Below, in pieces: positions 34,654 through 42,832 of a DNA stretch of 64,000 nt; within the stretch, counting starts at the first letter, position 1; each line of letters opens with the position of its first letter. Source of the DNA: Imperialibacter sp040222815 (GTDB lineage: Bacteria; Bacteroidota; Bacteroidia; Cytophagales; Cyclobacteriaceae). The translations under genes and the position numbers were made by a program. The notes beneath the pieces are model-generated. The model ran no database searches and was not told the origin of the DNA. It saw only the letters and a program-made list of their open reading frames with translations. The stretch covers positions 124,001-188,000 of the forward strand of contig NZ_JAVKCH010000013.1 in the NCBI RefSeq assembly GCF_040222815.1. Reading direction: 5' to 3'.

Positions 34654-36054
34654 ATGGGCAGAGGCAAGAACATAATACTGGAAAACATCACGATTGAGGC
34701 AGTAGCTTCAGAAGGCAAATGCATTGCCAGGCATGAGGGACAGGTAATATTTGTGGAGCAGGTAGTTCCCGGCGACGTTGTCGATTTGCTCGTTTTTCGT
34801 AAGAAAAAGGGCTTCATGGAAGCCAGAACTATTAAATTCCATACGCTTTCGCCCAAAAGAGTCGAGCCTTTCTGCTCCCACTTTGGCACCTGCGGAGGCT
34901 GCAAATGGCAGAGCTTGCCTTATGACGAACAGCTCCAGTTCAAATGGCAGCAGGTAAAGGACAACCTGGAAAGAATTGCCAAAGTGCCTTTGCCAGAAAT
35001 CAACCCAATTCTTGGCTCTCCCGACACGCAGTACTATCGCAACAAGCTGGAGTTTACCTTCTCCAACCACCGCTGGTTGACCGACGAGGAAATTCAATCA
35101 GGCGCCGATTTGGAGAAAAATGCCCTGGGCTTTCACGTGCCCAAGCGCTTCGACAGAATTGTGGATGTCGAAACCTGCTACCTGCAGGGAGATCCCAGCA
35201 ATGCCATCAGGACATTTGTGAGGGAAGAAACCATGAAGGCAGGCTATCCTTTCTATGATATACTAACCCACGAAGGCTGGCTGCGCAACCTGATCATTCG
35301 CACCGCCAGTACCGGACAATTAATGGTCATTCTGCAAGTAGCCTACGAGAACGAAGACCTGGCCAACCTGCTCGGCAAGATCAAGGAGGCATTTCCGCAG
35401 ATCACCTCCCTCATGTACGTGATCAATAGCAAGGGTAATGATACTTTCCAGGACCTGGAGGTAGAGCTATTTCATGGCCAAGATCATATCATGGAAGAAA
35501 TGGACGGCTTGCATTTTAAGGTGGGGCCAAAGTCCTTTTACCAGACCAATAGCAAGCAGGCCGAACGGCTTTATAAAGTGGCTATTGATATGGCCAACAT
35601 TAAGGAGCACGAGTTGGTGTATGATCTCTACACAGGCACAGGCACGCTGGCGCAGTTTGCCGCACGGAGCGCCGCAAAAGTAGTAGGGTTGGAGTACGTG
35701 GAGCCCGCCATTGAGGATGCCTGGATCAATGCGAAACTGAACAACCTGGAGAATGTGCATTTCCAGGCAGGCGACATCAAAGACTTGCTCACGGAAGAAT
35801 TCATGGAAAGGCACGGTCGCCCGCAGGTGATCATCACTGACCCTCCTAGGGCCGGTATGCACACTGACGTAACAGACGCTTTGTATCACTCAGGGGCAGA
35901 AAGGATTGTGTACGTAAGCTGTAACCCCGCCACTCAGGCACGGGATATCCAGCTATTGGCAGAAAGGTACAAAGTAGTAGAAGTGCAGCCGGTGGATATG
36001 TTTCCGCATACGCATCATGTGGAGAATGTGGTACTGTTGGAGAGGAGAGACTAA
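34654..36054 (+). CDS. rlmD: 23S rRNA (uracil-5-)-methyltransferase RlmD
   Basis: A 466-residue SAM-dependent RNA methyltransferase. It has an N-terminal TRAM domain, an Fe-S cluster motif with C74, C80 and C83 in CSHFGTCGGCKW and probably the Cys of DVETCYLQ, a SAM site YDLYTGTGTLAQF, TDPPRAGMH, and the catalytic cysteine in VSCNPATQARD. This combination places it in the RlmD/RumA group that methylates U1939 of 23S rRNA. In Bacteroidota the exact position modified can differ between paralogues, so the U1939 assignment is by family. It converges with the Fic gene 28 nt away. Confidence 0.92.
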   Translation: MGRGKNIILENITIEAVASEGKCIARHEGQVIFVEQVVPGDVVDLLVFRKKKGFMEARTIKFHTLSPKRVEPFCSHFGTCGGCKWQSLPYDEQLQFKWQQVKDNLERIAKVPLPEINPILGSPDTQYYRNKLEFTFSNHRWLTDEEIQSGADLEKNALGFHVPKRFDRIVDVETCYLQGDPSNAIRTFVREETMKAGYPFYDILTHEGWLRNLIIRTASTGQLMVILQVAYENEDLANLLGKIKEAFPQITSLMYVINSKGNDTFQDLEVELFHGQDHIMEEMDGLHFKVGPKSFYQTNSKQAERLYKVAIDMANIKEHELVYDLYTGTGTLAQFAARSAAKVVGLEYVEPAIEDAWINAKLNNLENVHFQAGDIKDLLTEEFMERHGRPQVIITDPPRAGMHTDVTDALYHSGAERIVYVSCNPATQARDIQLLAERYKVVEVQPVDMFPHTHHVENVVLLERRD

Positions 36055-36082
36055 AACGATTTTTCACCAGGCGGCGAGCTTT

Positions 36083-37126
36083 CTAACGAAAATAATTCCT
36101 CACCCCAAACTCGTTTTGCTCTATAAATATGGTTTTAAAAGCTGTCAGGTTATTTTGCTCATAGAAGAGGAGCATTGCCTTTTTGTAGTCAAGTGAATCA
36201 ACGCTACGGTAAGACAGTGGGCAGGCGTCGTCTGCAATGAGCAGGGCATTGCTAATCATCCGGCCCGTGCGCTTATTTCCATCTTCAAACGGCTGTATAT
36301 ATGAGATTAACACTACAGCAAGCAAAGCTTTTTCAAAACCATTGTTCTTGCTGTTGATCAAGTCACACATCAGTTCGAGATTTTCCCTGATCTGGTATTC
36401 ATTGTCTAAAGGCCTGTAAGCTGTTCCGGTAATACCTACGGCACGGGAACGAATATTGCGACCAACATTCAAATCCTTGATAAGTAGTGAGTGAATTTCT
36501 TCTAGTGTGCGCAAAGTAAGGGCTTGGGCATGGTTTTTATGCTCCATCAGGTATGTAATAACCTCCTTATGGTTCAGTAGCATGATGGCCTCTTCTTTGG
36601 TCTTATTTTCGGCCTCCTGCTTCTCCTTAAATAGCCTTTCCGTTTCCAGCAAAGTATAAGTATTCCCTTCAATCTGGGAAGATTTCCAACTGAGCTCAAT
36701 AGTTAGTCGTTCCAGTTCCTTTTGGTAAAGTGTAGGCGAAAGGCTGGCAATATTGCTTTGATATTCCTCCTTTAACTTTTGAAGACCCGCCAACTCATTG
36801 TCATTAAACAGAGGAATACCTGTTAATGATTGAATGAGTTCATGGTTGAAGGATGTTTTGGCTCCTCGCCTGTCAGGGTCAAGGTCAAAATAATTAGAAG
36901 CACTAACCGGTGCAAACAATTGGTAATCGGGAGCAATGACATAGGTGATCGCTCGTCCGGCGCCGAGTTTCTTCAGGTAGTTGGCCTCAACAAGTTTAGC
37001 CATGTCCCTATTGACCGTTGGGATGCTTGGTTCGCTGCTAAGCAGTTTTTTGATTTCCGATATAGATACTTGTCCCTTTGTACCTATGATCTCAATGATT
37101 TCCTGCTGGCGTGGAGTAAGGTTCAT
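36083..37126 (-). CDS. Winged-helix Fic family protein with His-to-Gln motif change
   Basis: 347 residues: an N-terminal winged helix (TPRQQEIIEIIGTKGQVSIS, then PTVNRDMAKLVEANYLKKLG), a linker, an inhibitory-helix motif SSQIEGN of class II Fic proteins, and the Fic core. The core motif reads IQPFEDGNKRTGR, where HPFxDGN(G/K)R is expected. Gln278 stands at the place of the histidine that activates the target hydroxyl in AMPylation, so ordinary AMP transfer is doubtful. Start moved to ATG 37126 because the longer GTG start runs into the operator repeats. It probably autoregulates through the nested dyad upstream. Confidence 0.88.
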   Translation of the reverse strand: MNLTPRQQEIIEIIGTKGQVSISEIKKLLSSEPSIPTVNRDMAKLVEANYLKKLGAGRAITYVIAPDYQLFAPVSASNYFDLDPDRRGAKTSFNHELIQSLTGIPLFNDNELAGLQKLKEEYQSNIASLSPTLYQKELERLTIELSWKSSQIEGNTYTLLETERLFKEKQEAENKTKEEAIMLLNHKEVITYLMEHKNHAQALTLRTLEEIHSLLIKDLNVGRNIRSRAVGITGTAYRPLDNEYQIRENLELMCDLINSKNNGFEKALLAVVLISYIQPFEDGNKRTGRMISNALLIADDACPLSYRSVDSLDYKKAMLLFYEQNNLTAFKTIFIEQNEFGVRNYFR

Positions 37127-37137
37127 TATTTCACTTT

Positions 37138-37204
37138 TTCCTATCACTAAACTAGCCTAATCCTATCTTAAATGATAGGATTAATAAATAAAAATGATAG
37201 GATT
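37138..37204. promoter_or_regulatory. Nested double-dyad operator upstream of the Fic gene
   Basis: Half-sites CCTATC at 37140 and 37162 and GATAGG at 37174 and 37196. Both inverted pairs share one axis (between 37170 and 37171). The inner pair extends to perfect 9-bp arms (37159-37167 and 37174-37182) around 6 nt. Same-direction half-sites are 22 bp apart, two helical turns. It sits 12-78 nt upstream of the Fic start. Confidence 0.72.
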
Positions 37205-37347
37205 TGTTTTCACAGCGAAAAATGAGGATTGACCTACGCTATTTTCAAGCCCGTTGGTACAGTACAGGCGACTTTTGAATCAGCAAATACATTTTGGAGA
37301 ATGTCGTACTTTTGCGGTTAGTCAAATAATTTTGAAAAGCAGGTAAA

Positions 37348-37710
37348 ATGCAAAACGATCCAGAACTAAGTGGCAAATACCTCGGCACTATCACCAAAGA
37401 CTTTGTGCTCGTGGCCGACAGTATTAAAGAAGCCTCCTACCAGATACGCAAACAAGGGTTTTCAGAATTCCCCATTTTCCCCATTGCCAAGGTGGAAATC
37501 CCGATCGGTCAACTGCTGATCCCCAGAGAAGATTTAAACTTGTCATGGAATTACTATGCCACCTATATTGATGAATTTGTTAACAGGAAACTGATCGAGG
37601 ATGTTGATCAATTCAAAGGCGCTTTTAAAGACCCTGATGAATTCTGCTGCTTATTTGTGGTGGACGAAAAGCTGACCAGCTTCGTGTTTGTACCTTATCC
37701 GGAAGATTAA
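37348..37710 (+). CDS. Conserved-looking small soluble protein, unknown function
   Basis: A 120-residue soluble protein without signal or membrane segment, mixed alpha/beta (FVLVADSIKEASYQIRKQGF, AKVEIPIGQLLIPRE, FCCLFVVDEKLTSFVFVPYP). I do not recognise a named family. A -7-like TACTTTTG lies 34 nt before the start without a matching -33 element. Its TAA stop overlaps the stop of the convergent M14 gene, the two sharing TTAA. Confidence 0.72.
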   Translation: MQNDPELSGKYLGTITKDFVLVADSIKEASYQIRKQGFSEFPIFPIAKVEIPIGQLLIPREDLNLSWNYYATYIDEFVNRKLIEDVDQFKGAFKDPDEFCCLFVVDEKLTSFVFVPYPED

Positions 37711-38984
37711 TTCTTAGGCTCTTCCAAAAGCAACCTCATCAGTACCTCGGCGGCCACAGTGCCTTTCAACTTTAGGAAATCACGACTGGTGTTGTCGCCA
37801 AACTCGAAGACCAGCCCGTCTGTGTTGAAGGTTCGGTAGAAAAAGTTTCGTGATACCACACCATTGTCCACTTTCGACGGCCGGTGATTAACATAGTAGC
37901 CCGGGATGGCTGCCTCAATGCCAGCCAACCAGTTGGTGGTGAGACCCGGCGTGTTGGTAGGCAGGCTGGGGTCGATGGTGTAGTAGATATCGTCCCAGGT
38001 GCTGTGGAAATCCATGAAGAAAACCATGGTGCCTTTCCTCTTCTTCATGTAGGCTTTGAAATAGTCGGCTACCTGCTTCACCTCCGGTTGGTTTTGTGCT
38101 TCCCAATCCCGGTTGAGGTCTACCCCGCCCGCATTGTGGCGCCAATGGCCTTCGTCTACGCCATCAGGGTTCATCAGCGGCACGTTCAGCACATCATACC
38201 GCTTTCTAAAGGCGTTTGACAACGAGTCATCCTTTAGTATTCTTTCGATAAAAGCCTTCATCGCAAAGAAGCCCGTGACCTCCGGTGGATGCTGGCGGCT
38301 AATTACCGCTACCACTTTTTTGTCTTTTCCCTTCGATACCCGCAGCATCTTCAGATCCCGGCCGAGCGTGGTTTTCCCTATTGTCTTTGGTTTTAGCTTG
38401 TATGCCTCTCCAATGGAATCCATCCAGGTATATACCTCTTTGGAAGTCCACATTTCCTGCCCAGCCACCCACACGGTGTCGCTGGCAGTCAGGTCAAGTA
38501 CAATACTGGCTTCTTTCGGCAGCAGTCGGTAGTTGTAAAAGGCGATGGTGGTATCCGACTTGGCAATAAAACGAGCAGAGTCAAGATTGGTCCAGCTTTT
38601 GCCGTCCATGCTCACTACGGGAAAGTAACGGTGTCTGCCTTGTGGGTAGTTGAACGACAGCGTGACCTGCTTGTCGGCACTGCTCCATACTTTGAAGGCG
38701 TACCAGGGGCTCGGATTGACAGGGTAGTTTTCCGCTTCAATGGTCAGGTGGAAGGTTGAGCCATCGGCAGGCACTACTTTATTCAGCCGTGCCCCTCTGA
38801 AGTCATTGCTGAAGCCAACTCCTTCCTGTTCAAACAGCCAGACTTTTCTTTCCTGAAGCTGGATGGCTTTGGAGGAAGTTTCGACGATTTGTGTTGGCCC
38901 CTGACCTTGGAAACGGAACTGTTTTTCTTGGGGGTAGGCAATCAGTGGAAGAGCCAGAAGGACGAAAAGGAAACGTATTTGCAT
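37707..38984 (-). CDS. M14-family zinc carboxypeptidase, exported
   Basis: 425 residues with signal peptide (ending AYPQ), an N-terminal beta-sandwich (about 20-170), and an M14 carboxypeptidase domain. The zinc site HPPE (HxxE) lies in SRQHPPEVTGF, the substrate-arginine region is GGVDLNRDW, and the third zinc ligand lies in MDFHSTWDD. A late FEFGDNTSR holds the catalytic glutamate. Architecture resembles the M14-like cytosolic-carboxypeptidase/AGBL branch with an N-terminal domain. It likely trims peptides or peptidoglycan peptides in the periplasm; the substrate is not determinable. The lone gene is followed upstream by another minus-strand gene at a 60-nt gap. Confidence 0.9.
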   Translation of the reverse strand: MQIRFLFVLLALPLIAYPQEKQFRFQGQGPTQIVETSSKAIQLQERKVWLFEQEGVGFSNDFRGARLNKVVPADGSTFHLTIEAENYPVNPSPWYAFKVWSSADKQVTLSFNYPQGRHRYFPVVSMDGKSWTNLDSARFIAKSDTTIAFYNYRLLPKEASIVLDLTASDTVWVAGQEMWTSKEVYTWMDSIGEAYKLKPKTIGKTTLGRDLKMLRVSKGKDKKVVAVISRQHPPEVTGFFAMKAFIERILKDDSLSNAFRKRYDVLNVPLMNPDGVDEGHWRHNAGGVDLNRDWEAQNQPEVKQVADYFKAYMKKRKGTMVFFMDFHSTWDDIYYTIDPSLPTNTPGLTTNWLAGIEAAIPGYYVNHRPSKVDNGVVSRNFFYRTFNTDGLVFEFGDNTSRDFLKLKGTVAAEVLMRLLLEEPKN

Positions 38985-39044
38985 GAGCCTTGCTTTGAAT
39001 ACGCTAGGCTACGAAATCGAGGGGAGAAATAAAATCGAAATTAT

Positions 39045-39512
39045 TTACTGGTGCACCAGGCGAACACCAGATTTTGGAATAACCTGCTGCGAAACTACCC
39101 AATCCAGGGCCTTGTTCACAGTGTTAAAGTATCGCACCCTTTCTGGCAAATGCCTTTCCATGCTGCCCTTAATGGCCTGAATGGTGTATTGTGCAAAGGG
39201 ATCTTCCGGCAGAATGGTGGCTGAGTAGTGGATGCCAGCCCTGATCATTTTAACTGTAAACTCTCCTGCTATGTAGTTCCTTGATCTGTCGTCAAGCACT
39301 TCCATATCCCTGGTGTCGTACAGCACTTTTGTGGCATGCTCCATTTGAACTGCTGAAAGTGTTCTTTGACCTACCTCCAGAATCTCTTCGAAAGTCGCAA
39401 AGCCTTTCCAGTCATGAATGATTAAATTGAGTTGTGCATGCCACGCCACCTTGATGTAGGGTTTGTCAAGGTAGGTTTTAGATTCTTTAATGAGAGAAGC
39501 AATTGAAAGCAT
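39045..39512 (-). CDS. SpoIIAA/STAS-like soluble protein, unknown function
   Basis: 155 residues, no signal peptide. Alternating strands and helices (KPYIKVAWHAQLNLIIHDW, FEEILEVGQRTLSAVQ, HATKVLYDTRDMEVLDD) recall the small STAS/SpoIIAA-like fold common in Bacteroidota, where a residue pattern like YDTRDM occupies the anti-sigma-antagonist strand. The similarity is structural impression only. It is transcribed away from the blaI-like operon. Confidence 0.55.
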   Translation of the reverse strand: MLSIASLIKESKTYLDKPYIKVAWHAQLNLIIHDWKGFATFEEILEVGQRTLSAVQMEHATKVLYDTRDMEVLDDRSRNYIAGEFTVKMIRAGIHYSATILPEDPFAQYTIQAIKGSMERHLPERVRYFNTVNKALDWVVSQQVIPKSGVRLVHQ

Positions 39513-39636
39513 TCAAACGATAGTTAAGTAGGTGGTTACTAGTAAATTTGAATTAAATTTTAGTCGCAAGCAAACATTGAATCCCGGAAACGACGAAATG
39601 CTATTTTGAGCGGATGAAATAGTTAATAAAAATAAA

Positions 39637-39693
39637 AACTAAGTTATTAGTTGTTAAACTAAACTATTCGTTTTACATTTGAATATACGTATA
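39637..39693 (+). promoter_or_regulatory. BlaI-type operator array over a Bacteroidota promoter
   Basis: AACTAA-GTTA-TTAGTT-GTTA-AACTAA (39637-39662) forms two overlapping inverted repeats that share the central arm. TTG within it (39651-39653), 20 nt, then TACATTTG (39674-39681) is an exact Bacteroidota promoter. The palindrome TATACGTATA (39684-39693) lies at the expected start of transcription, just before the start codon. The layout predicts tight self-repression by the BlaI-type regulator. Confidence 0.72.
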
Positions 39694-39700
39694 GAACATT

Positions 39701-40078
39701 ATGAAAGAACTGACCAAAGCCGAAGAACAAATCATGCAAATTCTGTGGAAGCTCGACAAGGGGTTTGTGAACGAAGTACTTGAAGAAATGCCCGAACCTA
39801 AACCTGCCTACAACACGGTGTCTACCATTATCAGAATACTGGTAAAGAAGGGTTTTGTTGGCTACAAAGCATTTGGCAAAACGCACCAGTATTTCCCCAA
39901 AGTGGGTAAGGATGAATACAAGAGCTTCTTCCTTCAAAACTTTATGGGTAACTATTTCAATGGATCGTTTCAGAAGCTTGTCTCCTTCTTTGCCAGCGAA
40001 AACAAGCTGGATGTAAAAGACATGGAGGAGCTGATGAAGTATGTAGAAAAAGACATTAAAGATAAAGACGATGACTAA
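39701..40078 (+). CDS. BlaI/MecI/CopY-family repressor
   Basis: 125 residues: winged helix (LTKAEEQIMQILWKLDKGFV, then YNTVSTIIRILVKKGFV) and a dimerisation helix region near the C-terminus, where MecI/BlaI proteins are cut by their partner. The gene overlaps the M56-TonB gene by 8 nt. In Bacteroidota this pair senses envelope stress of unknown nature; there is no beta-lactamase gene here. Operator-like repeats precede it. Confidence 0.93.
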   Translation: MKELTKAEEQIMQILWKLDKGFVNEVLEEMPEPKPAYNTVSTIIRILVKKGFVGYKAFGKTHQYFPKVGKDEYKSFFLQNFMGNYFNGSFQKLVSFFASENKLDVKDMEELMKYVEKDIKDKDDD

Positions 40079-41429
40079 CCTACTCCTATTTCTTTTCCAA
40101 TCCGTAGCCTGTAGCCTGGCTTTCTATGCCATTTACTATCTGGTGCTGCGCAACGAGTCGTGCTATGCTTTCAATAGGTACTACCTGCTGTCCTCTGTAC
40201 TTTTCTCTGTTATTTTCCCATTGGTCAAGGTGGATTTGCCATGGGCTTTGAGCAGGGAAGTAACGGCTGTGATTACACTTCCGGAAATGGTTGTAGATCC
40301 TTATGCCAACTATTACAGTGGCGTTTCGTGGTTGGAAGTTGTTTATGCTGTTGGCATCGTTTTTTTCGTTGCCAAGTTGGTATTGAAAGTAATTTCGGTG
40401 GCGAAACTGATCACCTCAGCCGAGAAGGAGACGCATCAGGACTATGTTTTGGTTCGAACCAAGGGCAAGCTACCCACCTTTAGCTTCATGCACTATCTGT
40501 TTTGGGACGATACCCAGGAACTTGGAGAAAGGGAACAACAGCAAATATTGAAGCATGAGCTGGCGCATATCCGCAGGAAGCATTCGAGGGATATTCTTTT
40601 CATCGAAATAGCTCACGCTATCATGTGGTTTAACCCAATAGTTTATGCTATCAAGAATGCCCTGGTAATGACTCATGAGTTTGAAGCCGACGACAAGGCT
40701 ACCGAGGGCAGGGACATAGAAACTTATCAAAAGCTTTTGGCGAAGCAGGTACTTAACCAGTACGGGTTGACACTTGGTAGCCATTTCAATCAATCGCAAA
40801 CACTAAAACGATTACGTATGCTTACAAACAAAAACAACAATGTGTACTGGGGCAAATTTGCACTGCCGGTACTGGCCATGGCCGTGGTTTTCGGAGTGAT
40901 CAGCTGTGAACTGCCGGGAGCGGGCGAAGAGGAACTAACTATTCAGGCTGCTACAGTGTCGGATGGGCCGGAAGAGGTTTTCACGAAAGTGGAAGAAATG
41001 CCAACGCCTCCTGGAGGAATGCAAGCTTTCTACACTTACGTGGCCAGAACGCTAAAATACCCAAAGCAGGCCAGGCGAATGGGGGTTGAGGGTAAAGTAT
41101 TTATACAGTTTGTGGTAGACACGGACGGGACTGTTACAGAAGTGCAGGCGATAAAGGGCATTGGAGCAGGTTGCGACATGGAAGCAGTAAATGTTATTTC
41201 TCAGTCTCCAAAGTGGCTGGCTGGCAAGCAAAGAGGAAAGGCGGTAAAAACGAGAATGATATTGCCAATTACTTTTAAGCTTGGCGACAAAGAAGGTGAA
41301 GATAGAGTCATCAATGACTTAAAGATTAAGATGGAAGATGTAAGTGGCAACTTTGATCATGCAAAGTCCGAGGAAGATGTGAAAGGCACATTGTCCGAGA
41401 TCGTAATGACAGCTTGGCAATCAAAGTAG
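40071..41429 (+). CDS. BlaR1-like M56 metalloprotease with C-terminal TonB domain
   Basis: 452 residues: four predicted membrane helices in the first 285 residues, zinc-protease motif HELAHIRRKHSRD, then THEFEADDKA with the third ligand. A lipoprotein-like segment GVISCELPG follows, and a C-terminal TonB domain (about 325-415; YPKQARRMGVEGKVFIQFVV). The penicillin-sensor domain of BlaR1 is absent and TonB replaces it. The family presumably cleaves the BlaI-type repressor encoded just upstream. A strong bidirectional terminator follows. Confidence 0.92.
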   Translation: MTNLLLFLFQSVACSLAFYAIYYLVLRNESCYAFNRYYLLSSVLFSVIFPLVKVDLPWALSREVTAVITLPEMVVDPYANYYSGVSWLEVVYAVGIVFFVAKLVLKVISVAKLITSAEKETHQDYVLVRTKGKLPTFSFMHYLFWDDTQELGEREQQQILKHELAHIRRKHSRDILFIEIAHAIMWFNPIVYAIKNALVMTHEFEADDKATEGRDIETYQKLLAKQVLNQYGLTLGSHFNQSQTLKRLRMLTNKNNNVYWGKFALPVLAMAVVFGVISCELPGAGEEELTIQAATVSDGPEEVFTKVEEMPTPPGGMQAFYTYVARTLKYPKQARRMGVEGKVFIQFVVDTDGTVTEVQAIKGIGAGCDMEAVNVISQSPKWLAGKQRGKAVKTRMILPITFKLGDKEGEDRVINDLKIKMEDVSGNFDHAKSEEDVKGTLSEIVMTAWQSK

Positions 41430-41446
41430 TATTTGCCTGGGTATGA

Positions 41447-41523
41447 GAAAACCTGCTTTTTGAGCAGGTTTTCGGTGTTTGTAAGCATGAAAAACCTCTG
41501 CCATCAATGGCAGAGGTTTTTTT
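41447..41523. terminator. Two tandem terminator hairpins
   Basis: First hairpin: GAAAACCTGC / GCAGGTTTTC with a 7-nt loop, ending at 41473. Second: an AAAAACCTCTGCC / GGCAGAGGTTTTT stem (41490-41521) followed by a T-run and preceded by an A-run, so it can work in both directions. It serves the M56 operon and the convergent dioxygenase gene. Confidence 0.88.
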
Positions 41524-41542
41524 GTTGCCGTGCATCTCGTGA

Positions 41543-42754
41543 CTAATTGTGCGCTGGTTCATTCAAATTGAAATACTCACCTTTTGTTTTGTCAAGGGTT
41601 GTTGAGATAAGCTTGAGGTTTTCAGTGGATGCTTCAAGGCCGATAAACTTGGCCACGATTGCTCGCTGCCTGTAAACAATAAATGTGTTTGCCTCTTCCG
41701 GGTTTATTTGGTTGAGGTTTACTTCACTAGCCTTGTCGGTCAGCGACGGAACGAATGTGGCGGCTATATTTTTCAAATTAAGTGCTCTTCCAATATCCTC
41801 CAATTCCTTTTGTCTTGCCTCTCTGCTGTAGGCTACTTCGTTTCCATACACGAAATAGACCTTCAAATACTTGCCCCGTTCCACACTTTCCTGCTCCAGA
41901 AAGGATAGCCAGTTCCTAATATCACCCCAATCTGGTCTGTTACCCACGAAGTACAGAATGCCATGATAACGTCCATACTTACAAACGGGGCACGTCTTCG
42001 TTCCTTTGTCTGGCCCCCAGGCGTGAAAAGGTGTAAAGGAGGGGCTGTCTTCACCAATCTTCAGACCAGACACTTCGGCTGGCTGCTCATCTGTTGGGTA
42101 GTTGGGAATATTGCGACCAAGTATGATGTTGTGTTCGGCAACCTGCAGGTCTTTGTCCAGCAGCACTCGGAGCACCCCGCTTCCACCCCTGTTTTCCAAT
42201 GCCTTTCTTTTTGCTCCTGTTAGCAGTGGGTCATCGCCAAAAACAAATGCATCGATATAATATTCGTCGTCGATAGCAGGCTCTTTGATCGAGGTATGAA
42301 TGTGGGCTGGCTCGTCTCTCTCCGGGTAGGGGGCAGGTCGCACAGTGTAGATCGAATAGCTGCCTGCCTCGTCCGTTTTCACCCAGCCCCGGATATGTCC
42401 ATGTCTCCTTGCTTTTGCGGGCATGCCCTCAACAGGAGTATAAAAACCTTCATTGTCTGTTTGCCAATAGTAGATAACAACCCCGCTGGCAGGAGTGATG
42501 CCATCCACTTTAAAGACTTTGCCGGTGACGAGCAACTTTTGCCCTTCTTCGAGCCAGCCAGCACTGGTGTCGGATGCGTCGATGGATGCTGGCATACCAA
42601 CGAACATGAGCTCGCACCCGTCGCAGCCATCGCCTACAATGACTTTCTTTGCAGTTTGTTTCTGCCCGCTAACGTTGGGCTGGCCCTGGCAACTGAATAA
42701 CCCCATTGTGAGTGCCGTCGCTATGAGTACCTGGCAAAATGTTTTGTTTTTCAT
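41543..42754 (-). CDS. Lipoprotein fusion of intradiol ring-cleavage dioxygenase and thioredoxin-like domain
   Basis: 403 residues: signal peptide ending FSC (Cys22, lipid attachment). An intradiol dioxygenase domain (about 60-215) has all four iron ligands in place: Y105 in NEGFYTP, Y143 in APYPERDEP, H151 and H153 in AHIHTS. Then a redoxin-like domain (about 230-395) has CPVC (C255, C258). The N-terminal GDGCDGCELMF segment is typical of the lipoprotein branch of this dioxygenase family. Intradiol enzymes open catechol rings with Fe3+; extracytoplasmic members also act on other aromatic or polyol-like substrates. The fused redoxin part may supply redox or structural support. Substrate unknown. 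Confidence 0.85.
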   Translation of the reverse strand: MKNKTFCQVLIATALTMGLFSCQGQPNVSGQKQTAKKVIVGDGCDGCELMFVGMPASIDASDTSAGWLEEGQKLLVTGKVFKVDGITPASGVVIYYWQTDNEGFYTPVEGMPAKARRHGHIRGWVKTDEAGSYSIYTVRPAPYPERDEPAHIHTSIKEPAIDDEYYIDAFVFGDDPLLTGAKRKALENRGGSGVLRVLLDKDLQVAEHNIILGRNIPNYPTDEQPAEVSGLKIGEDSPSFTPFHAWGPDKGTKTCPVCKYGRYHGILYFVGNRPDWGDIRNWLSFLEQESVERGKYLKVYFVYGNEVAYSREARQKELEDIGRALNLKNIAATFVPSLTDKASEVNLNQINPEEANTFIVYRQRAIVAKFIGLEASTENLKLISTTLDKTKGEYFNLNEPAHN

Positions 42755-42832
42755 AGCCGCAATTTCATGTGCCTTTTCCGGTAAACAAACCTGAATACCT
42801 CAACCTGATGACTTTTTGATGCAACCCGTGGA

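Noticed and set aside
37127..37147. GTG start giving the Fic protein seven extra residues
   Set aside because: The extra codons are made of the GATAGG operator repeat; ATG at 37126 gives a natural winged-helix start.
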